Of a stretch of DNA of 64,000 nt, positions 38,586-48,551 are shown piece after piece. The notes under the pieces were generated by a model. That model was given only the letters and a program-made list of their open reading frames with translations, did not search any database and was not told the origin of the DNA. The stretch comes from Candidatus Tokpelaia sp. (GTDB taxonomy: Bacteria; Pseudomonadota; Alphaproteobacteria; Rhizobiales; Rhizobiaceae), in assembly GCF_008636115.1 (NCBI RefSeq), contig NZ_QLZD01000027.1, positions 1 through 64,000 of the forward strand, in the 5' to 3' direction. Position 1 is the stretch's first letter. Every line of letters begins with the position of its first letter. The position numbers were made by a program, and so were the translations under genes.

Positions 38586-40004
38586 ATGGCACAAAATGAC
38601 ACGCCGACACTGCCCAAAACCACGCCGCCTCAGACTGAAACCGAGCAGGAATCGGCAGAAATCCTGGCCGGTAAATTAAGCAGCCTGCGTTTTGCCGATG
38701 CTGTTGATATTGTCAACCGGCTGGATATTGAGCAGGCGGTGCAGGTTTTTGTGCAACTGCCGCTGGATTATGCGGTTGAGCTGTTTGACAAGCCGGAGCT
38801 GCAAAATGCCGCTCATATTATTGAGGCTTTACCCGGCGCCCGCGCTGTCGCCATTCTCAACGGCATGTCGGCCGACCAGGCGGCCGATCTGTTCCAGGAA
38901 ATGGACGAAGAATCGCGCCAGCGCCTGTTTGTCCAGCTCCAGCCGATTACCCGTAATGAGCTGACCCGGCTTTCCGCTTATCCTGAGCATAGTGCCGGCG
39001 CTATTATGACGACCGAATTTATTGCCGTGCCCTCCAGTTGGACAGTGCGGCGCACACTGGATTATATAAAGGAAGTGGAGCGCACCCGCGAAACGGTTTA
39101 TACAACCTATATTGTTGACCCGGTCACCAGCAGCCTTATGTCGTCTATCAGCCTGCGCCGCCTTATTCTAGCACAGGAGGGTGATAATATTCTGGACGCT
39201 GCCCAGCATAATAAGCCGATTACGGTTACCGCTTTGACCGACAGGGAGGAGCTGGCGCGGCTTTTCCGCCGCTATGACCTGCTGTCCATGCCGGTGGTTG
39301 ACGGCGAAAGCCGGCATGTTATCGGCATTGTAACGGTTGATGATGTGCTGGACGCCATGACTGAAGAAATGAGTGACGATACGCATAAATTTGGCGGTAT
39401 GGGGGCGATTGACCAGCCTTATATGCAAACCGGTTTTTTTGAAATGCTGAAAAAACGCGGCGGCTGGCTGTGTATCCTCTTTCTCGGAGAAATGTTGACC
39501 GCCAGCGCCATGCAGCATTTTGAAGGGGCGCTGGAGAAAGCAGTAGTGCTGACTTTATTTATTCCGCTTATTATGAGTTCCGGCGGCAATTCCGGCTCAC
39601 AGGCCACCTCGCTGATTATCCGGGCGCTGGCGCTGGGTGAAATCAAGCTGAAAGACTGGAAAAAAGTTGCCCTGCGGGAGCTGCCGACCGGGCTGTTGCT
39701 GGGGCTTATTCTGGGTATTATCGGCTATATTCGCATTGTTCTGTGGCAAAAAGCGGGGATTTATGATTATGGCTCACATTGGGTTCTGGTCGCTTTTACC
39801 GTAACCTGCACCATTATCGCCATTGTTGCTTTTGGCTCACTCGTAGGCTCCATGCTGCCTTTTGTGCTACAGGCTCTGGGCTTTGACCCGGCCAGTGCTT
39901 CGGCGCCGTTTGTTGCCACTTTTGTCGATGTTGCCGGTGTTTTGATTTATTTCTCTATTGCCATGCTGCTGCTTTTTCCCTTTATCGGCTTGAGCCATAG
40001 TTAA
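38586..40004 (+). CDS. mgtE: Magnesium transporter MgtE
   Basis: Inner-membrane Mg2+ channel of 472 residues. The N-terminal superhelical domain (VDIVNRLDIEQAVQVFVQLP to ADLFQEMDEESRQRLF) is followed by a CBS pair (GAIMTTEFIAVPSSWTVRR and PITVTALTDREELARLFRRYD). Five membrane helices start near GGWLCILFLGEMLTASAM and include the pore signature LIMSSGGNSGSQATSL. GAGGA lies 7 bp before the ATG. The cytosolic domains sense Mg2+ and gate the pore in characterised members. Confidence 0.96.
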   Translation: MAQNDTPTLPKTTPPQTETEQESAEILAGKLSSLRFADAVDIVNRLDIEQAVQVFVQLPLDYAVELFDKPELQNAAHIIEALPGARAVAILNGMSADQAADLFQEMDEESRQRLFVQLQPITRNELTRLSAYPEHSAGAIMTTEFIAVPSSWTVRRTLDYIKEVERTRETVYTTYIVDPVTSSLMSSISLRRLILAQEGDNILDAAQHNKPITVTALTDREELARLFRRYDLLSMPVVDGESRHVIGIVTVDDVLDAMTEEMSDDTHKFGGMGAIDQPYMQTGFFEMLKKRGGWLCILFLGEMLTASAMQHFEGALEKAVVLTLFIPLIMSSGGNSGSQATSLIIRALALGEIKLKDWKKVALRELPTGLLLGLILGIIGYIRIVLWQKAGIYDYGSHWVLVAFTVTCTIIAIVAFGSLVGSMLPFVLQALGFDPASASAPFVATFVDVAGVLIYFSIAMLLLFPFIGLSHS

Positions 40005-40440
40005 AGCACGCTCAGATTTAAAGTTATAAAAGCCGCCGGGCGGGAGGCGGCCGCCTGAAGGGCGCACTTCACAGGCAATTTGCTGCCAAAGCAGGCGCAT
40101 GGGCAGCACAAAATGGGCAGATAGGCACGAAGCCGGGCGGAGGGCGGCCGCTCTCCCCTGCCTGCGCCAAACCCTGCCGTCCCGGCATGCGGTCTGCCGC
40201 GTGCCGGAAGGGGAGAAGTGCCGCAATAGCAGCAGCTCCTCGGCCCTGCTTATTCTGCCTGTCTCGATATTGGCCTTAGCGGTTTGCCCGGCGCTAATAA
40301 CAGCGCCGGTGCCTTGTCGCGGCCGCGGCTCACCGACTGCCCGCTTTTGCTTCTCAGTCTTGCTGCCGATAAAGCGCCGCTCCATGCCCGCGCCCTTGTC
40401 CCCTATGGCGGCGACAATATATTTTCATCTTTTTAGTCTT
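40005..40440. other. GC-rich intergenic, nothing recognised
   Basis: 436 bp between the convergent mgtE and efflux genes. Several open frames cross it, but they are compositional and match no family. No clear terminator hairpin with a T-run was found. Confidence 0.4.
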
Positions 40441-43400
40441 TTATTGTTTTTTCTGCTTTTTTGGCAGCCTGCCTGCTGCTGCCGGCCGGGTTTTCTTTCG
40501 CACTGCCGGCTTTGGCAACGGCTCCGCTGCGTCATCAACCAACGGGCTGAGGTCATGCGTCACTGTCTCAGTAATATTTTTTGCCGCCTTTACCGGCTGC
40601 CGGCGCCGCATGGCAGCAGCCGCAGCTTTTACAGCTCTGCCGCCTGCCGCATATAATTTATGGATAATCCGGCTAAAGGCTGCCGCACTACCGGCCAAAG
40701 CGCCAGTGCCTGCCTGAACCAACCCTGTCTGTGCCGGTATTTTGACCCGCGCCAGTGCCGCACCGGCAGGCGCGCCGCCGCTTTGCGGGGTGGGCGCGCC
40801 GCCATTGGGCGGCAGGGTCACGCCGGTTTTTTTATCACTGCCCCGAGTGATGATATAATAAAACATCGGCACAAAGAAAATGGCAATACAAGTGGCAAAC
40901 AACATGCCGCCCATAACGCCGGTGCCGATAGCATGGCGGCTGGCCGAGCCGGCGCCGCTGGCGCGCACCAGCGGCAATACACCCAGAATAAAAGCCAGCG
41001 AGGTCATAATAATCGGCCGGAAGCGCATTTGCGCCGCCGAATAGGCAGCCTCCATAGCGTTTTTGCCGCTTTCACGCTCTTGCGAGGCAAATTCAACAAT
41101 TAAAATAGCGTTTTTCGACGCCAGGCCCACCAGCGCCACCAACCCTATCTGGAAATAGACATCATTGCTCAGGCCGCGCAGCCAGGTAAACAGCAGCGCC
41201 CCGGTTATAGCAAAAGGCACGGCAGTGATAACGGCCAAAGGCAGGCTCCAGCGCTCATATTGCGCCGCCAAAATCAGAAATACCATAATAATGCCGAATA
41301 TCATGGCCGTATTGCCCTGACCGCTATTGGTCACCTCCTGATAAGAAGAGCCAACCCAGGCAACCTGATAATCCCGCGGCAGCAGATCCTGCGCCAACTG
41401 CTCGATAATCCGGATCGCCTCGCCAGTAGTATAGCCCGGCGCCGGCGCCCCCAGCACCATCATAGCGGGGAAGATATTAAAGCGCTCCAACTGATCAGAT
41501 CCGACTATGCGTCTGGCATGCACCAGGGCATCGAGCGGCACCATTTCTCCCCCGGTGGAGCGGACAAAAACCTGCTTGAGATCTTCCGGCGTCTGGCGAA
41601 ACTCCGCTTCCGACTGTAATTTTACCTGATAATTGCGGCCGTAAAGGGTAAAATCATTGATATAAACATTGCCGAAAGTGGCCGAAAGCGCGTCATAAAT
41701 GCTGTCGATCGGCACATTCATGGCGCGCGCCTGCGCCCTGTCTACCTGCAGATCATATTGCGGCACATTGGCATCAAAAGTCGTGCGCACCTGTGACAGC
41801 TCGGGCCGTTGATTGGCGGCGGCAATCAGCTTTTGCGCCTGTTTGTAAAGCTCGCTATAGCCATTGCCCGCCCTGTCCTGCAGGTAAAACTGGAAGCCGC
41901 CCGTGGTGGAGAGGCCGATAATCGGCGGCGGGTTAACCGGCAAAATAAAGCCGTCTTTGAGGCCGCTGGTCATGCCGATCAGAGTGCCCACCAGATTGCG
42001 CGTGTCCTGGCTGGCCTTTTTGCGCTCGCTCCAATCCTTGAAGATAACAAACATCACCCCGGCGCTGGGTTTCAGCCCGCCGGCCAGCATATCATAGCCG
42101 ACAATCGAGACCACATGGTCAATAATCGGCATATTGAGGAAGATCTTCTCTGCCTGGCGCATGACATTATCGGTGCGCGCCAGCGAGGAGGCCGGCGGCA
42201 GCATGGTAAAGGCGATCATATTGCCCTGATCTTCAGCCGGCACCAGCGCCCCCGGCACTTTTTTAAACAGCACAAAAGCCGCCAGACAAACGGCGACAAA
42301 CACCGCCAGCCCCAGCACCACATGACGCAGGAAAAAACCGACACCGCGCAAATAGCAGCCGGTTATCCACTCAAAGGCGCGGTTAAACAGCACAAACACC
42401 TTCCACGGCGCGCCCTTATCGTCCTTATGCTTTAACAGCAGGCTGCACAAAGCCGGTGCCAGGGTCAGCGCCACCAGGCCGGAAAGCACCACGGAAATGG
42501 CGATAGTAATGGCGAATTGCTTATACATAACCCCGGCCATGCCGCCCATAAAGGAAACAGGGATAAAGACCGAGCACAAGACAAGAACAATGGCAATAAC
42601 CGGGCCGGAAACCTCGCGCATGGATTCCACCGCCGCATCATGCGGGGTCATGCCTTCTTCCACCAGGCGCTCAACATTTTCCAGCACGACAATGGCATCG
42701 TCTACCACAATGCCGATAGCCAGCACCAGGCCGAACAAAGTCAGCATATTGATAGAAAAGCCCAGCACATACATGCCGGCAAAAGTGCCGATAATAGAGA
42801 TAGGCACGGCAATAACGGGGATAAGCGTGGCGCGCCAGTTTTGCAAAAACAGATAGACAACAATAATAACCAGAATCAGCGCTTCAATAAAAGTATGCAC
42901 CACTTCTTCAATCGACACATTGATAAAGGTGGTGGTGTCATACGGCACCGACCATTCAACCCCCGGTGGGAAAGAACGCGCCAGCTCAGCCATGCGGGTT
43001 TTGATGGCGGTCATGGTCGCCATGGCATTGGCGCCGGGCTGCAAATTGATCATAATCGGCACCGCCGGATCGCCGTTATGGCGGCTGTCGGTAAAATATT
43101 GCTGCGTGCCAAGCTCCAGCCGCGCCACATCTTTCAGCTTCAGCGAGGCGCCATTAGTATCGGATTTGAGAATAATATTGCCGAATTCCTCAGTCGTTTT
43201 CAGCCGCCCCTGGGTGGTAGCCGAATAAGTATAAGCGCCGGAGACTTTTTCCGGCTGGTCGCCAAAGCGGCCAATGGCATAATCATTATTCTGCTCGCGC
43301 ACAGCGGCGATAACATCGGTCGGTGTCAGCTCATATTGCGCCAGCTTGTCGGGGCGCAGCCAGATACGCATGGAATAATTGACATTGCCGAAAATAGAGG

Positions 43401-43926
43401 CGTCCCCCACGCCGGGGATACGCTTGAGATCGTCAATCACATTAACCAGCGCATAATTGCCGACCTGAGCGCGGCTGTAGCTGCCGTTTGTGCTCTGCAT
43501 GGTCACCACACCCAATATGGCCGAATTGCGCTTATCAACGGTCACACCAAGGCGCTGCACTGTATCGGGCAGATTCGGCATAGCGCGCTGCACCCGATTA
43601 TTGACATTGATAGTCGCCTGATCGGGATTGGTGCCTTGGGCAAAAGTAACAGTCAGCCCCATAGTGCCGGCAGCGTTGGAGGTGGATTTCATATAAATCA
43701 TATTATCCACGCCGTTAATCTGCTGCTCCAGCTGCACCGCCACGGTCTGCGCCACAGTTTGCGCGCTGGCGCCCGGATATTGCGCCTGCACCGCAACTTC
43801 CGGCGGCAGCAAATCAGGATATTGCGCCACCGGCAAAATACGCACGCACACCAGCCCGGCCAGCACAATTATGATAGAGATAACCGAAGCAAAAACAGGC
43901 CGGTTGATAAAAAAGCCGTAATTCAT
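40441..43926 (-). CDS. RND multidrug efflux permease (AcrB/MexB type)
   Basis: Proton-driven inner-membrane pump of 1161 residues. It shows [21 protein letters not shown] at the start, the periplasmic pore regions ([39 protein letters not shown]), and TM4 with the proton-relay aspartates in [17 protein letters not shown]. The second repeat has [14 protein letters not shown] and [20 protein letters not shown]. AcrB homologues have about 1040-1050 residues; here about 120 extra residues form a Pro/Ala then Lys/Arg-rich C-terminal tail. It starts 1 bp after the adaptor gene ends, so both form one operon. No outer-membrane channel gene or TetR-type repressor is next to it. Confidence 0.96.
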   Translation of the reverse strand: MNYGFFINRPVFASVISIIIVLAGLVCVRILPVAQYPDLLPPEVAVQAQYPGASAQTVAQTVAVQLEQQINGVDNMIYMKSTSNAAGTMGLTVTFAQGTNPDQATINVNNRVQRAMPNLPDTVQRLGVTVDKRNSAILGVVTMQSTNGSYSRAQVGNYALVNVIDDLKRIPGVGDASIFGNVNYSMRIWLRPDKLAQYELTPTDVIAAVREQNNDYAIGRFGDQPEKVSGAYTYSATTQGRLKTTEEFGNIILKSDTNGASLKLKDVARLELGTQQYFTDSRHNGDPAVPIMINLQPGANAMATMTAIKTRMAELARSFPPGVEWSVPYDTTTFINVSIEEVVHTFIEALILVIIVVYLFLQNWRATLIPVIAVPISIIGTFAGMYVLGFSINMLTLFGLVLAIGIVVDDAIVVLENVERLVEEGMTPHDAAVESMREVSGPVIAIVLVLCSVFIPVSFMGGMAGVMYKQFAITIAISVVLSGLVALTLAPALCSLLLKHKDDKGAPWKVFVLFNRAFEWITGCYLRGVGFFLRHVVLGLAVFVAVCLAAFVLFKKVPGALVPAEDQGNMIAFTMLPPASSLARTDNVMRQAEKIFLNMPIIDHVVSIVGYDMLAGGLKPSAGVMFVIFKDWSERKKASQDTRNLVGTLIGMTSGLKDGFILPVNPPPIIGLSTTGGFQFYLQDRAGNGYSELYKQAQKLIAAANQRPELSQVRTTFDANVPQYDLQVDRAQARAMNVPIDSIYDALSATFGNVYINDFTLYGRNYQVKLQSEAEFRQTPEDLKQVFVRSTGGEMVPLDALVHARRIVGSDQLERFNIFPAMMVLGAPAPGYTTGEAIRIIEQLAQDLLPRDYQVAWVGSSYQEVTNSGQGNTAMIFGIIMVFLILAAQYERWSLPLAVITAVPFAITGALLFTWLRGLSNDVYFQIGLVALVGLASKNAILIVEFASQERESGKNAMEAAYSAAQMRFRPIIMTSLAFILGVLPLVRASGAGSASRHAIGTGVMGGMLFATCIAIFFVPMFYYIITRGSDKKTGVTLPPNGGAPTPQSGGAPAGAALARVKIPAQTGLVQAGTGALAGSAAAFSRIIHKLYAAGGRAVKAAAAAMRRRQPVKAAKNITETVTHDLSPLVDDAAEPLPKPAVRKKTRPAAAGRLPKKQKKQ

Positions 43927-43927
43927 C

Positions 43928-45208
43928 TCACCTTCCCTGCCCGGCCGCCGGCGGCGCCACAGGCTTGCCGTCCAGTGCGGTCACGGTGACCTTCAACTTC
44001 GCCCCCTGCGGCAGGGCAACCAGCGCATTGCCGACACTGAACTGCCCCTCGGTTATCACTCTTTCACCGTCCCGCAGGCCGATATAAACCTGCGGCGCTT
44101 TGGTGGCCTCCTGCCCCGGCTCGACATAGCTGTCTTCCTGCGCGGCGGCGGCGGTCTGCCCGGGGGCCAGCAGCCAGTTCCGGCTGGCAAGCTGGCGGTC
44201 AATGCGCACCGGGCGCTTTTCCACCTCGCCCTGCGCGCTCACCACATAAACATACTGGCCGCTATTATCCTGCATCAGCGCCTGCTCAGGCATGGTCAGG
44301 GCATTATTGACCTTCAGCCCCTGCACTATCAGGCGGACAAACTGCCCCGGTACCAGAATATCGTCCGGATTGGCAACAATAGCGCGCACCCCCAGAGCAC
44401 CGGTAGCCAGGTCAATCCGGGGAGAGGTAAAATCCACCGTGCCGGCGCGGGCATAATCATGCCCGTCACCAAAGCGGATCTGCACCTTGAGCGCGCCCGG
44501 ATCCTCCCCGTGGCGGCGCATATCGTCCATCAGCCGGCGGATAGCGCGGGCATCGTCTCCGGTATAGGAAAAATTGATATAAACCGGGTCGGTCTGGGTG
44601 ATCGTTGTCAGCAGATTGGAGGAAGCATCTGTCGCTATCAAACTGCCTTCCGATACGTGCTCGCGGCTGGTCATGCCGCCTATCGGCGCGGTAACTTTGG
44701 TATATTCCAGGTTCAGCTTTGCCTGCCGCAACTGCGCTTCTGCCTGCTGCACCGTAGCGGCATCGGCATCGCGCTTTGCTGCCATCTGGTCGCGATAGGC
44801 GGTGCTCTGGAATCTTTTCTGCCACAAAGCCTGGGCCCGGTCGGCATCGAGCACGGCCTGGGCATAATTTGCCCGCGCCTGCGCCAGTTGCGCCTGCCGG
44901 TCGGCATAAGCAGCCTCATAAATTGCGGGGTCTATTTCAAACAAAAGCTGATCCTGCGCCACCCGCGCGCCTTCATCAAAATTGCGTTTCAGCAAAATGC
45001 CGCCGACACGCGCCCGCACCTCGGTTTCCTTATAGCCGGCCACCCGGCCCGGATATTCATAGCTAACCGGCACGGTGGCCGTGTGCACGGTTACCGCGCT
45101 GACCTGCGGCGGCGGGGCTTTTGGCGTTTGCCCGGCGCCGCAGGCTGCCAGTATAAAAACCGGCAAAACCGCAATAAAGCCGGTTAAAATCCTGTAGAAT
45201 AACTGCAT
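43928..45208 (-). CDS. RND efflux periplasmic adaptor (AcrA type)
   Basis: Membrane fusion protein of 426 residues linking the pump to an outer-membrane channel. A lipoprotein signal peptide is evident ([15 protein letters not shown]; the lipobox Cys is in LAAC). The lipoyl/barrel-sandwich halves flank a coiled hairpin ([21 protein letters not shown]). [20 protein letters not shown] and the C-terminal [17 protein letters not shown] are family blocks. The frame is open far upstream through the CCGAAA repeat and would encode a Gly-Phe repeat, but the lipoprotein start at 45208 is clearly correct. Confidence 0.95.
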   Translation of the reverse strand: MQLFYRILTGFIAVLPVFILAACGAGQTPKAPPPQVSAVTVHTATVPVSYEYPGRVAGYKETEVRARVGGILLKRNFDEGARVAQDQLLFEIDPAIYEAAYADRQAQLAQARANYAQAVLDADRAQALWQKRFQSTAYRDQMAAKRDADAATVQQAEAQLRQAKLNLEYTKVTAPIGGMTSREHVSEGSLIATDASSNLLTTITQTDPVYINFSYTGDDARAIRRLMDDMRRHGEDPGALKVQIRFGDGHDYARAGTVDFTSPRIDLATGALGVRAIVANPDDILVPGQFVRLIVQGLKVNNALTMPEQALMQDNSGQYVYVVSAQGEVEKRPVRIDRQLASRNWLLAPGQTAAAAQEDSYVEPGQEATKAPQVYIGLRDGERVITEGQFSVGNALVALPQGAKLKVTVTALDGKPVAPPAAGQGR

Positions 45209-45368
45209 ATTTCCCAAAGCCCCTTTGCACCCGCCCGGCAGTATCCCTCGCGCTTTGCCAAAGCCTTTATGGCAAAATACCGCCTTTGCCGCAAAATCCG
45301 AATCCGCTCGACAAACCTGCCGCATACACCATAAAATCGGCGTATATAAGGCAGAACAGGGCAAAGCT

Positions 45369-45449
45369 CCGAAACCGAAACCGAAACCGAAACCGAAACC
45401 GAAACCGAAACCGAAACCGAAACCGAAACCGAAACCGAAACCGAAACCG
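45369..45449. repeat. Hexanucleotide tandem repeat CCGAAA x13
   Basis: Thirteen perfect copies of CCGAAA plus CCG, between the recR stop and the efflux operon, about 160 bp upstream of the adaptor start. Repeats of this kind change length by slippage; here they could alter spacing in the efflux promoter region. No promoter box could be assigned with certainty next to it. Confidence 0.95.
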
Positions 45450-45455
45450 GCTCTG

Positions 45456-46055
45456 TCAGGAACGCGATTGCAAAGCAAGCGATAATGTGCCCTCGTCAAG
45501 ATAGTCCAGCTCGCCGCCAACAGGCACGCCATGTGCCAAACGGGTAATTTTAACCGGAAAATCAGCCAGCATAGCGCCAATATAATGCGCCGTTGTCTGC
45601 CCGTCTACCGTAGCATTAACCGCCAGCACAACCTCCTCTATCCCGCCATGCGCCACTCTTGAGATCAGGGGTTTAATATTAAGCTCATCAGGGCCTGTCC
45701 CCTCCAGCGGCGACAGGCGCCCGCCCAGCACATGATAGCGCATATGCGTGGTGCCTGCCCGCTCCAGCGCCCATAAATCCGCTACATCTTCCACCACAAT
45801 AAGAATGGCGTCATCACGCCGCGGATCGGTGCAAATCAGACAGGGCGCCTGCGTATCAACATTGCCGCATACAGGGCAAATACGCACTTTATCAAACACA
45901 TTTTGCGCCGCTATTGCCAGAGGGCCGAGCAATATATCTTTCTTTTTCACCAGATGCAGCACAGCCCGGCGCGCCGAGCGCGGCCCCAAACCCGGCACAC
46001 GCGCCACCAGCTGGATAAGCCTCTCAATTTCAGCTCCCGCATTATATTTGGCCAT
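45456..46055 (-). CDS. recR: Recombination protein RecR
   Basis: 199-residue DNA-repair clamp that works with RecO and RecF. It has the helix-hairpin-helix ([23 protein letters not shown]), a four-cysteine zinc finger ([16 protein letters not shown]), and a Toprim domain ([33 protein letters not shown]). The C-terminus holds [22 protein letters not shown]. Close relatives usually place dnaX and ybaB upstream; here that side holds a defence relic instead. recF lies about 7 kb away. Confidence 0.97.
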   Translation of the reverse strand: MAKYNAGAEIERLIQLVARVPGLGPRSARRAVLHLVKKKDILLGPLAIAAQNVFDKVRICPVCGNVDTQAPCLICTDPRRDDAILIVVEDVADLWALERAGTTHMRYHVLGGRLSPLEGTGPDELNIKPLISRVAHGGIEEVVLAVNATVDGQTTAHYIGAMLADFPVKITRLAHGVPVGGELDYLDEGTLSLALQSRS

Positions 46056-46371
46056 AAAAGTTTTGCTGTCCTTATACTATAGTGACGCATAGCATTATTT
46101 GCGCCGGACGGAGGCCGGCTGACCGCCGCTTTGATTACACCCGGCAATATAAAACCAGACACCCGGCCTAAAAGGCAGAGTCTAACAATTTTGCCGCTAA
46201 AATAGAAAAGAATTTTCTGTTTATCCAATATTATTTGCCGGCCGTGTCAAAACTGCCGGCGGCATTGCCGGCTGCCTGATGAAAATATCTTTATTTTTTC
46301 ATAAAGATTTCTACAGAGTTTAATTATACTTTCTTGACATAATCACTCCAAATATAAAAAACGAAGAACTA
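46056..46371. other. Intergenic, AT-rich before the TIR pseudogene
   Basis: 316 bp. A TTGACA occurs at 46334 ahead of the TIR remnant, with no well-spaced -10. No gene recognised. Confidence 0.4.
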
Positions 46372-46809
46372 TGTTAGTAAGTAATAATGAGGCGCCCGGC
46401 TTACCTATGCGTAATGAAAACGGTCAAAAAAACTATATTTTCCTCAATAATGCCGATACGGACAGAGCAAGAGTAAATTTTGTAAAGCAAAACCTGTAAA
46501 AAGCGGGCTTTGCCTCATGGATAGATAAAGAGCGTCTTATTGGCGAGCAGGTTTTTGGCACAATTATAGAAAAACCTTGCAACAGGCGGCGGTGATTATT
46601 GTATTTTATCTCATCTCTCTGTCAATAAAGCCGGATTTTTCCCAAAAGATCCGGGTTGGGCAGAGCAGGAGCTCCTCACTATGCCGGAAGGCAGAATTGC
46701 CGTTTTACTGAATAAAACGGTAAAAATTCCGGCTTTTCCAGAAAAATTACAATATATTGTGCGCCGTGACAAAAACTTTCTCGATAAGCTCATTACCGCT
46801 TTTGCTTAA
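46372..46809 (+). pseudogene. TIR-domain protein, broken
   Basis: The sequence reads NYIFLNNADTDRARVNFVKQ, then an in-frame TAA, then AGFASWIDKERLIGEQVFGTII. A frameshift near 46570 gives TLQQAAVIIVFYLISLS, and another near 46620 gives VNKAGFFPKDPGWAEQELL up to ITAFA and a stop. The order (FLN-A-D-x-A, SWxDKERLxxGE, helix, SxxSVNKxGFxxKE, E-IPAFPEKLQ) is that of bacterial TIR domains found in anti-phage systems. One stop and two frameshifts make it inactive. Whether an effector domain was once attached is unknown. Confidence 0.75.
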
Positions 46810-47186
46810 GCTTTGGCCGGCCCTTTAAAACCGTATTCCAGCACCAATACGCTCCAGAAAATGCGCCGCCTCACTGAGCAAGCCCTATATGCCGGCCTCA
46901 TTGCAAAAATTTGTCGTTGATGAATATTTATCCGCTCATTTAATCCGGCGAAACCTGCGCAAAAATCAGCCTTTACTATGTGCCGCAGCGTTGGGAGACG
47001 CGCCACCGATTATCAGGAATTCGCCTGGCCGCCGCCGGATAATCAGGTGAGTTTTGACCGGGCTTCTTCAGCTTATTTAGCCAATATTAGCGCATGATAA
47101 AGCGCGCCGCGTCCTTTGCGGGTAAAAACAGAGCACCGCGAAAAATTTTAGAACTGCCGGTAGGCCAGGCTGTAAATAATTTTCCT
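46810..47186. other. Intergenic with possible further gene remnants
   Basis: 377 bp. Pieces such as SLQKFVVDEYLSAHLIRRNL (from 46888) and NQVSFDRASSAYLANISA (ending 47096) look coding but lie in different frames. I could not assign a family, so they may be debris of one more decayed gene. Confidence 0.35.
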
Positions 47187-48101
47187 TTAATCCAATAAAT
47201 CCACGTCCACCACGCAGCCTATGGCATTTTCCGCATTTTTCAGGCTGAAGCGGCGCAACCGGCAATGCCATTCTCCCCGCCGGTTTTTGCCAATACTGAA
47301 CAAATTATAACCGGCCGGCGGTTTATGACCGCCAAATTTTTGTGCTGCGGCGGCCGCACCGACAACGGGAACCCGCTTTTGCCTTCCGTTGCTGCCGGCT
47401 TTGCCCTGAATATAGACCAGACTTGGCAAATGCGTATGGCCATGAATTATCAGCTCTGCCCCCGCTGCTGCAACAGTTTTTTGAAAGCGCTTTATTCCCC
47501 ATAGCGCTCTTGAGCCTTTTGTCGCGCCATAATAAGGCGGGTGATGAATCATCACGACCCGAAACAGCCGCTGCTCTGCCGCCTGCTGCAGTAAGAGAGA
47601 AAGCGCCCGCGCCTGAGAGGCGCTAAAATAACCGGCGGCAATAAAAGGCGGCGTGGCAATGGCAGAAGAAACACCGATAAACGCTATTTCTCCCCTAATG
47701 TGCATATAGGGAAAAGCCGCCCTGGTCACGAGGCTGTCGCTCTTTATCCACGGAGCAAAAACAGTGCAGGCCAAGGCTAGAGCCCCCGGTACATAAGCAT
47801 CATGATTGCCGAAAACCAGTGAAATATCCTGCACCGCCCCAAAAGAAGCAATTTTTGCCCGCGCCCGGTCAAATTCTGCCGGCAGTGCCAAATTCACCAA
47901 ATCACCGCTAATCGCCAAATGCTGATAAGTCTGCCGGCGAATATGCTGCAAAATTGCCTCAAACGCCCCGGTTGGCACGGAAGCCTTGCGTTTAAGTTGC
48001 CAGTTTGCATAACCGATCAGCCGCTTATTAAGCAACTGCCACCAGCGCGCCGGCGGCAGCGGCGCGAGATGCAAATCAGAAATATGAATAAAATTATACA
48101 T
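47187..48101 (-). CDS. Calcineurin-like metallophosphoesterase
   Basis: 304 residues with the full set of metallophosphoesterase motifs: ISDLHL near the N-terminus, AISGDLVN, VFGNHD, MIHHPP and the late IIHGHTH. These bind two metal ions and hydrolyse phosphomonoesters or diesters. The C-terminal ~60 residues add a small beta-rich extension. The substrate is unknown; relatives include cyclic-nucleotide and lipid-linked phosphoesterases. Its start is about 90 bp downstream (minus strand) of the CRISPR-like mini-array, whose first repeat keeps a promoter-like sequence facing this gene. Confidence 0.88.
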   Translation of the reverse strand: MYNFIHISDLHLAPLPPARWWQLLNKRLIGYANWQLKRKASVPTGAFEAILQHIRRQTYQHLAISGDLVNLALPAEFDRARAKIASFGAVQDISLVFGNHDAYVPGALALACTVFAPWIKSDSLVTRAAFPYMHIRGEIAFIGVSSAIATPPFIAAGYFSASQARALSLLLQQAAEQRLFRVVMIHHPPYYGATKGSRALWGIKRFQKTVAAAGAELIIHGHTHLPSLVYIQGKAGSNGRQKRVPVVGAAAAAQKFGGHKPPAGYNLFSIGKNRRGEWHCRLRRFSLKNAENAIGCVVDVDLLD

Positions 48102-48192
48102 GAAAATCCCTGCTTTTGCCGGGTTTCAAGCCAGATAAATAGCTCATTTGCCTGATTGCCGGCATTATTTTCTGTTTAAAGGTGCCGATTAC

Positions 48193-48228
48193 AGTATAGC
48201 TCATCAGAAAAGCGGGTCAAGCTGCGAC
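48193..48228 (-). promoter_or_regulatory. Repeat-derived promoter facing the metallophosphoesterase
   Basis: On the minus strand repeat 1 of the mini-array keeps TTGACC, 16 bp, TATACT. The expected start site lies about 85 bp before the metallophosphoesterase ATG at 48101. Repeats 2-4 have weaker boxes (TATGCT or TATGTT). Function is inferred from motif and position. Confidence 0.5.
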
Positions 48229-48424
48229 CCGCCGAACCGGCACAGCCGGCAGACGGAAGCATAGCTCATCGGGAAAGCGGGTCGGGCTGCGACCTGCCGA
48301 TACCGGCACAGCCGGCAGACGGAAGCATAGCTCATCAGAAAAGCGGGTCAAGCTGCGGCCCGCCGAACCGGCACGGCCGGCAGACGGGAACATAGCTCAT
48401 CAGAAAAGCGGGTCGGGCTGCGGC
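48193..48424 (-). CRISPR. CRISPR-like mini-array: four repeats with near-identical spacers
   Basis: Four 36-bp repeats at 48193, 48258, 48324 and 48389 are spaced 65-66 bp, the period of the main array. They differ from the main repeat at several positions (for example GCTCATCAG instead of GCTAATCAG) and slightly from each other. The three 29-30 bp spacers are almost the same sequence (ACCGGCACAGCCGGCAGACG core), so the unit was duplicated rather than filled by acquisition. No cas gene is adjacent. Confidence 0.85.
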
Positions 48425-48471
48425 AAAAGCAGCAAGGATTCGACAATGACCTTCATCAGATTTTTAGCCGA

Positions 48472-48505
48472 TAAAAAAGCCCCGCATCACAAATGCGGGG
48501 CTTTA
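48472..48505 (-). terminator. Terminator of the cyo operon
   Basis: AAAGCCCCGCAT and ATGCGGGGCTTT form a perfect 12-bp stem with a 5-base loop, flanked on the minus strand by TTTTTT. It lies 50 bp after the cyoD stop and could act in both directions. Confidence 0.9.
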
Positions 48506-48551
48506 AATCTATGTTTTTATCAGCGCGCAAAGCCGCCATAAGTAAATATCA

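Noticed and set aside
42517-43989. 490-codon frame antisense to the RND pump
   Set aside because: It lies entirely opposite a strongly conserved gene and is rich in His/Asn/Arg, typical of an antisense shadow.
45209-45580. N-terminal Gly-Phe repeat extension of the efflux adaptor
   Set aside because: It comes from reading through the CCGAAA repeat; the lipoprotein signal peptide fixes the start at 45208.
46888-47096. Possible decayed regulator after the TIR remnant
   Set aside because: Fragments in different frames look coding but do not add up to a recognisable family.
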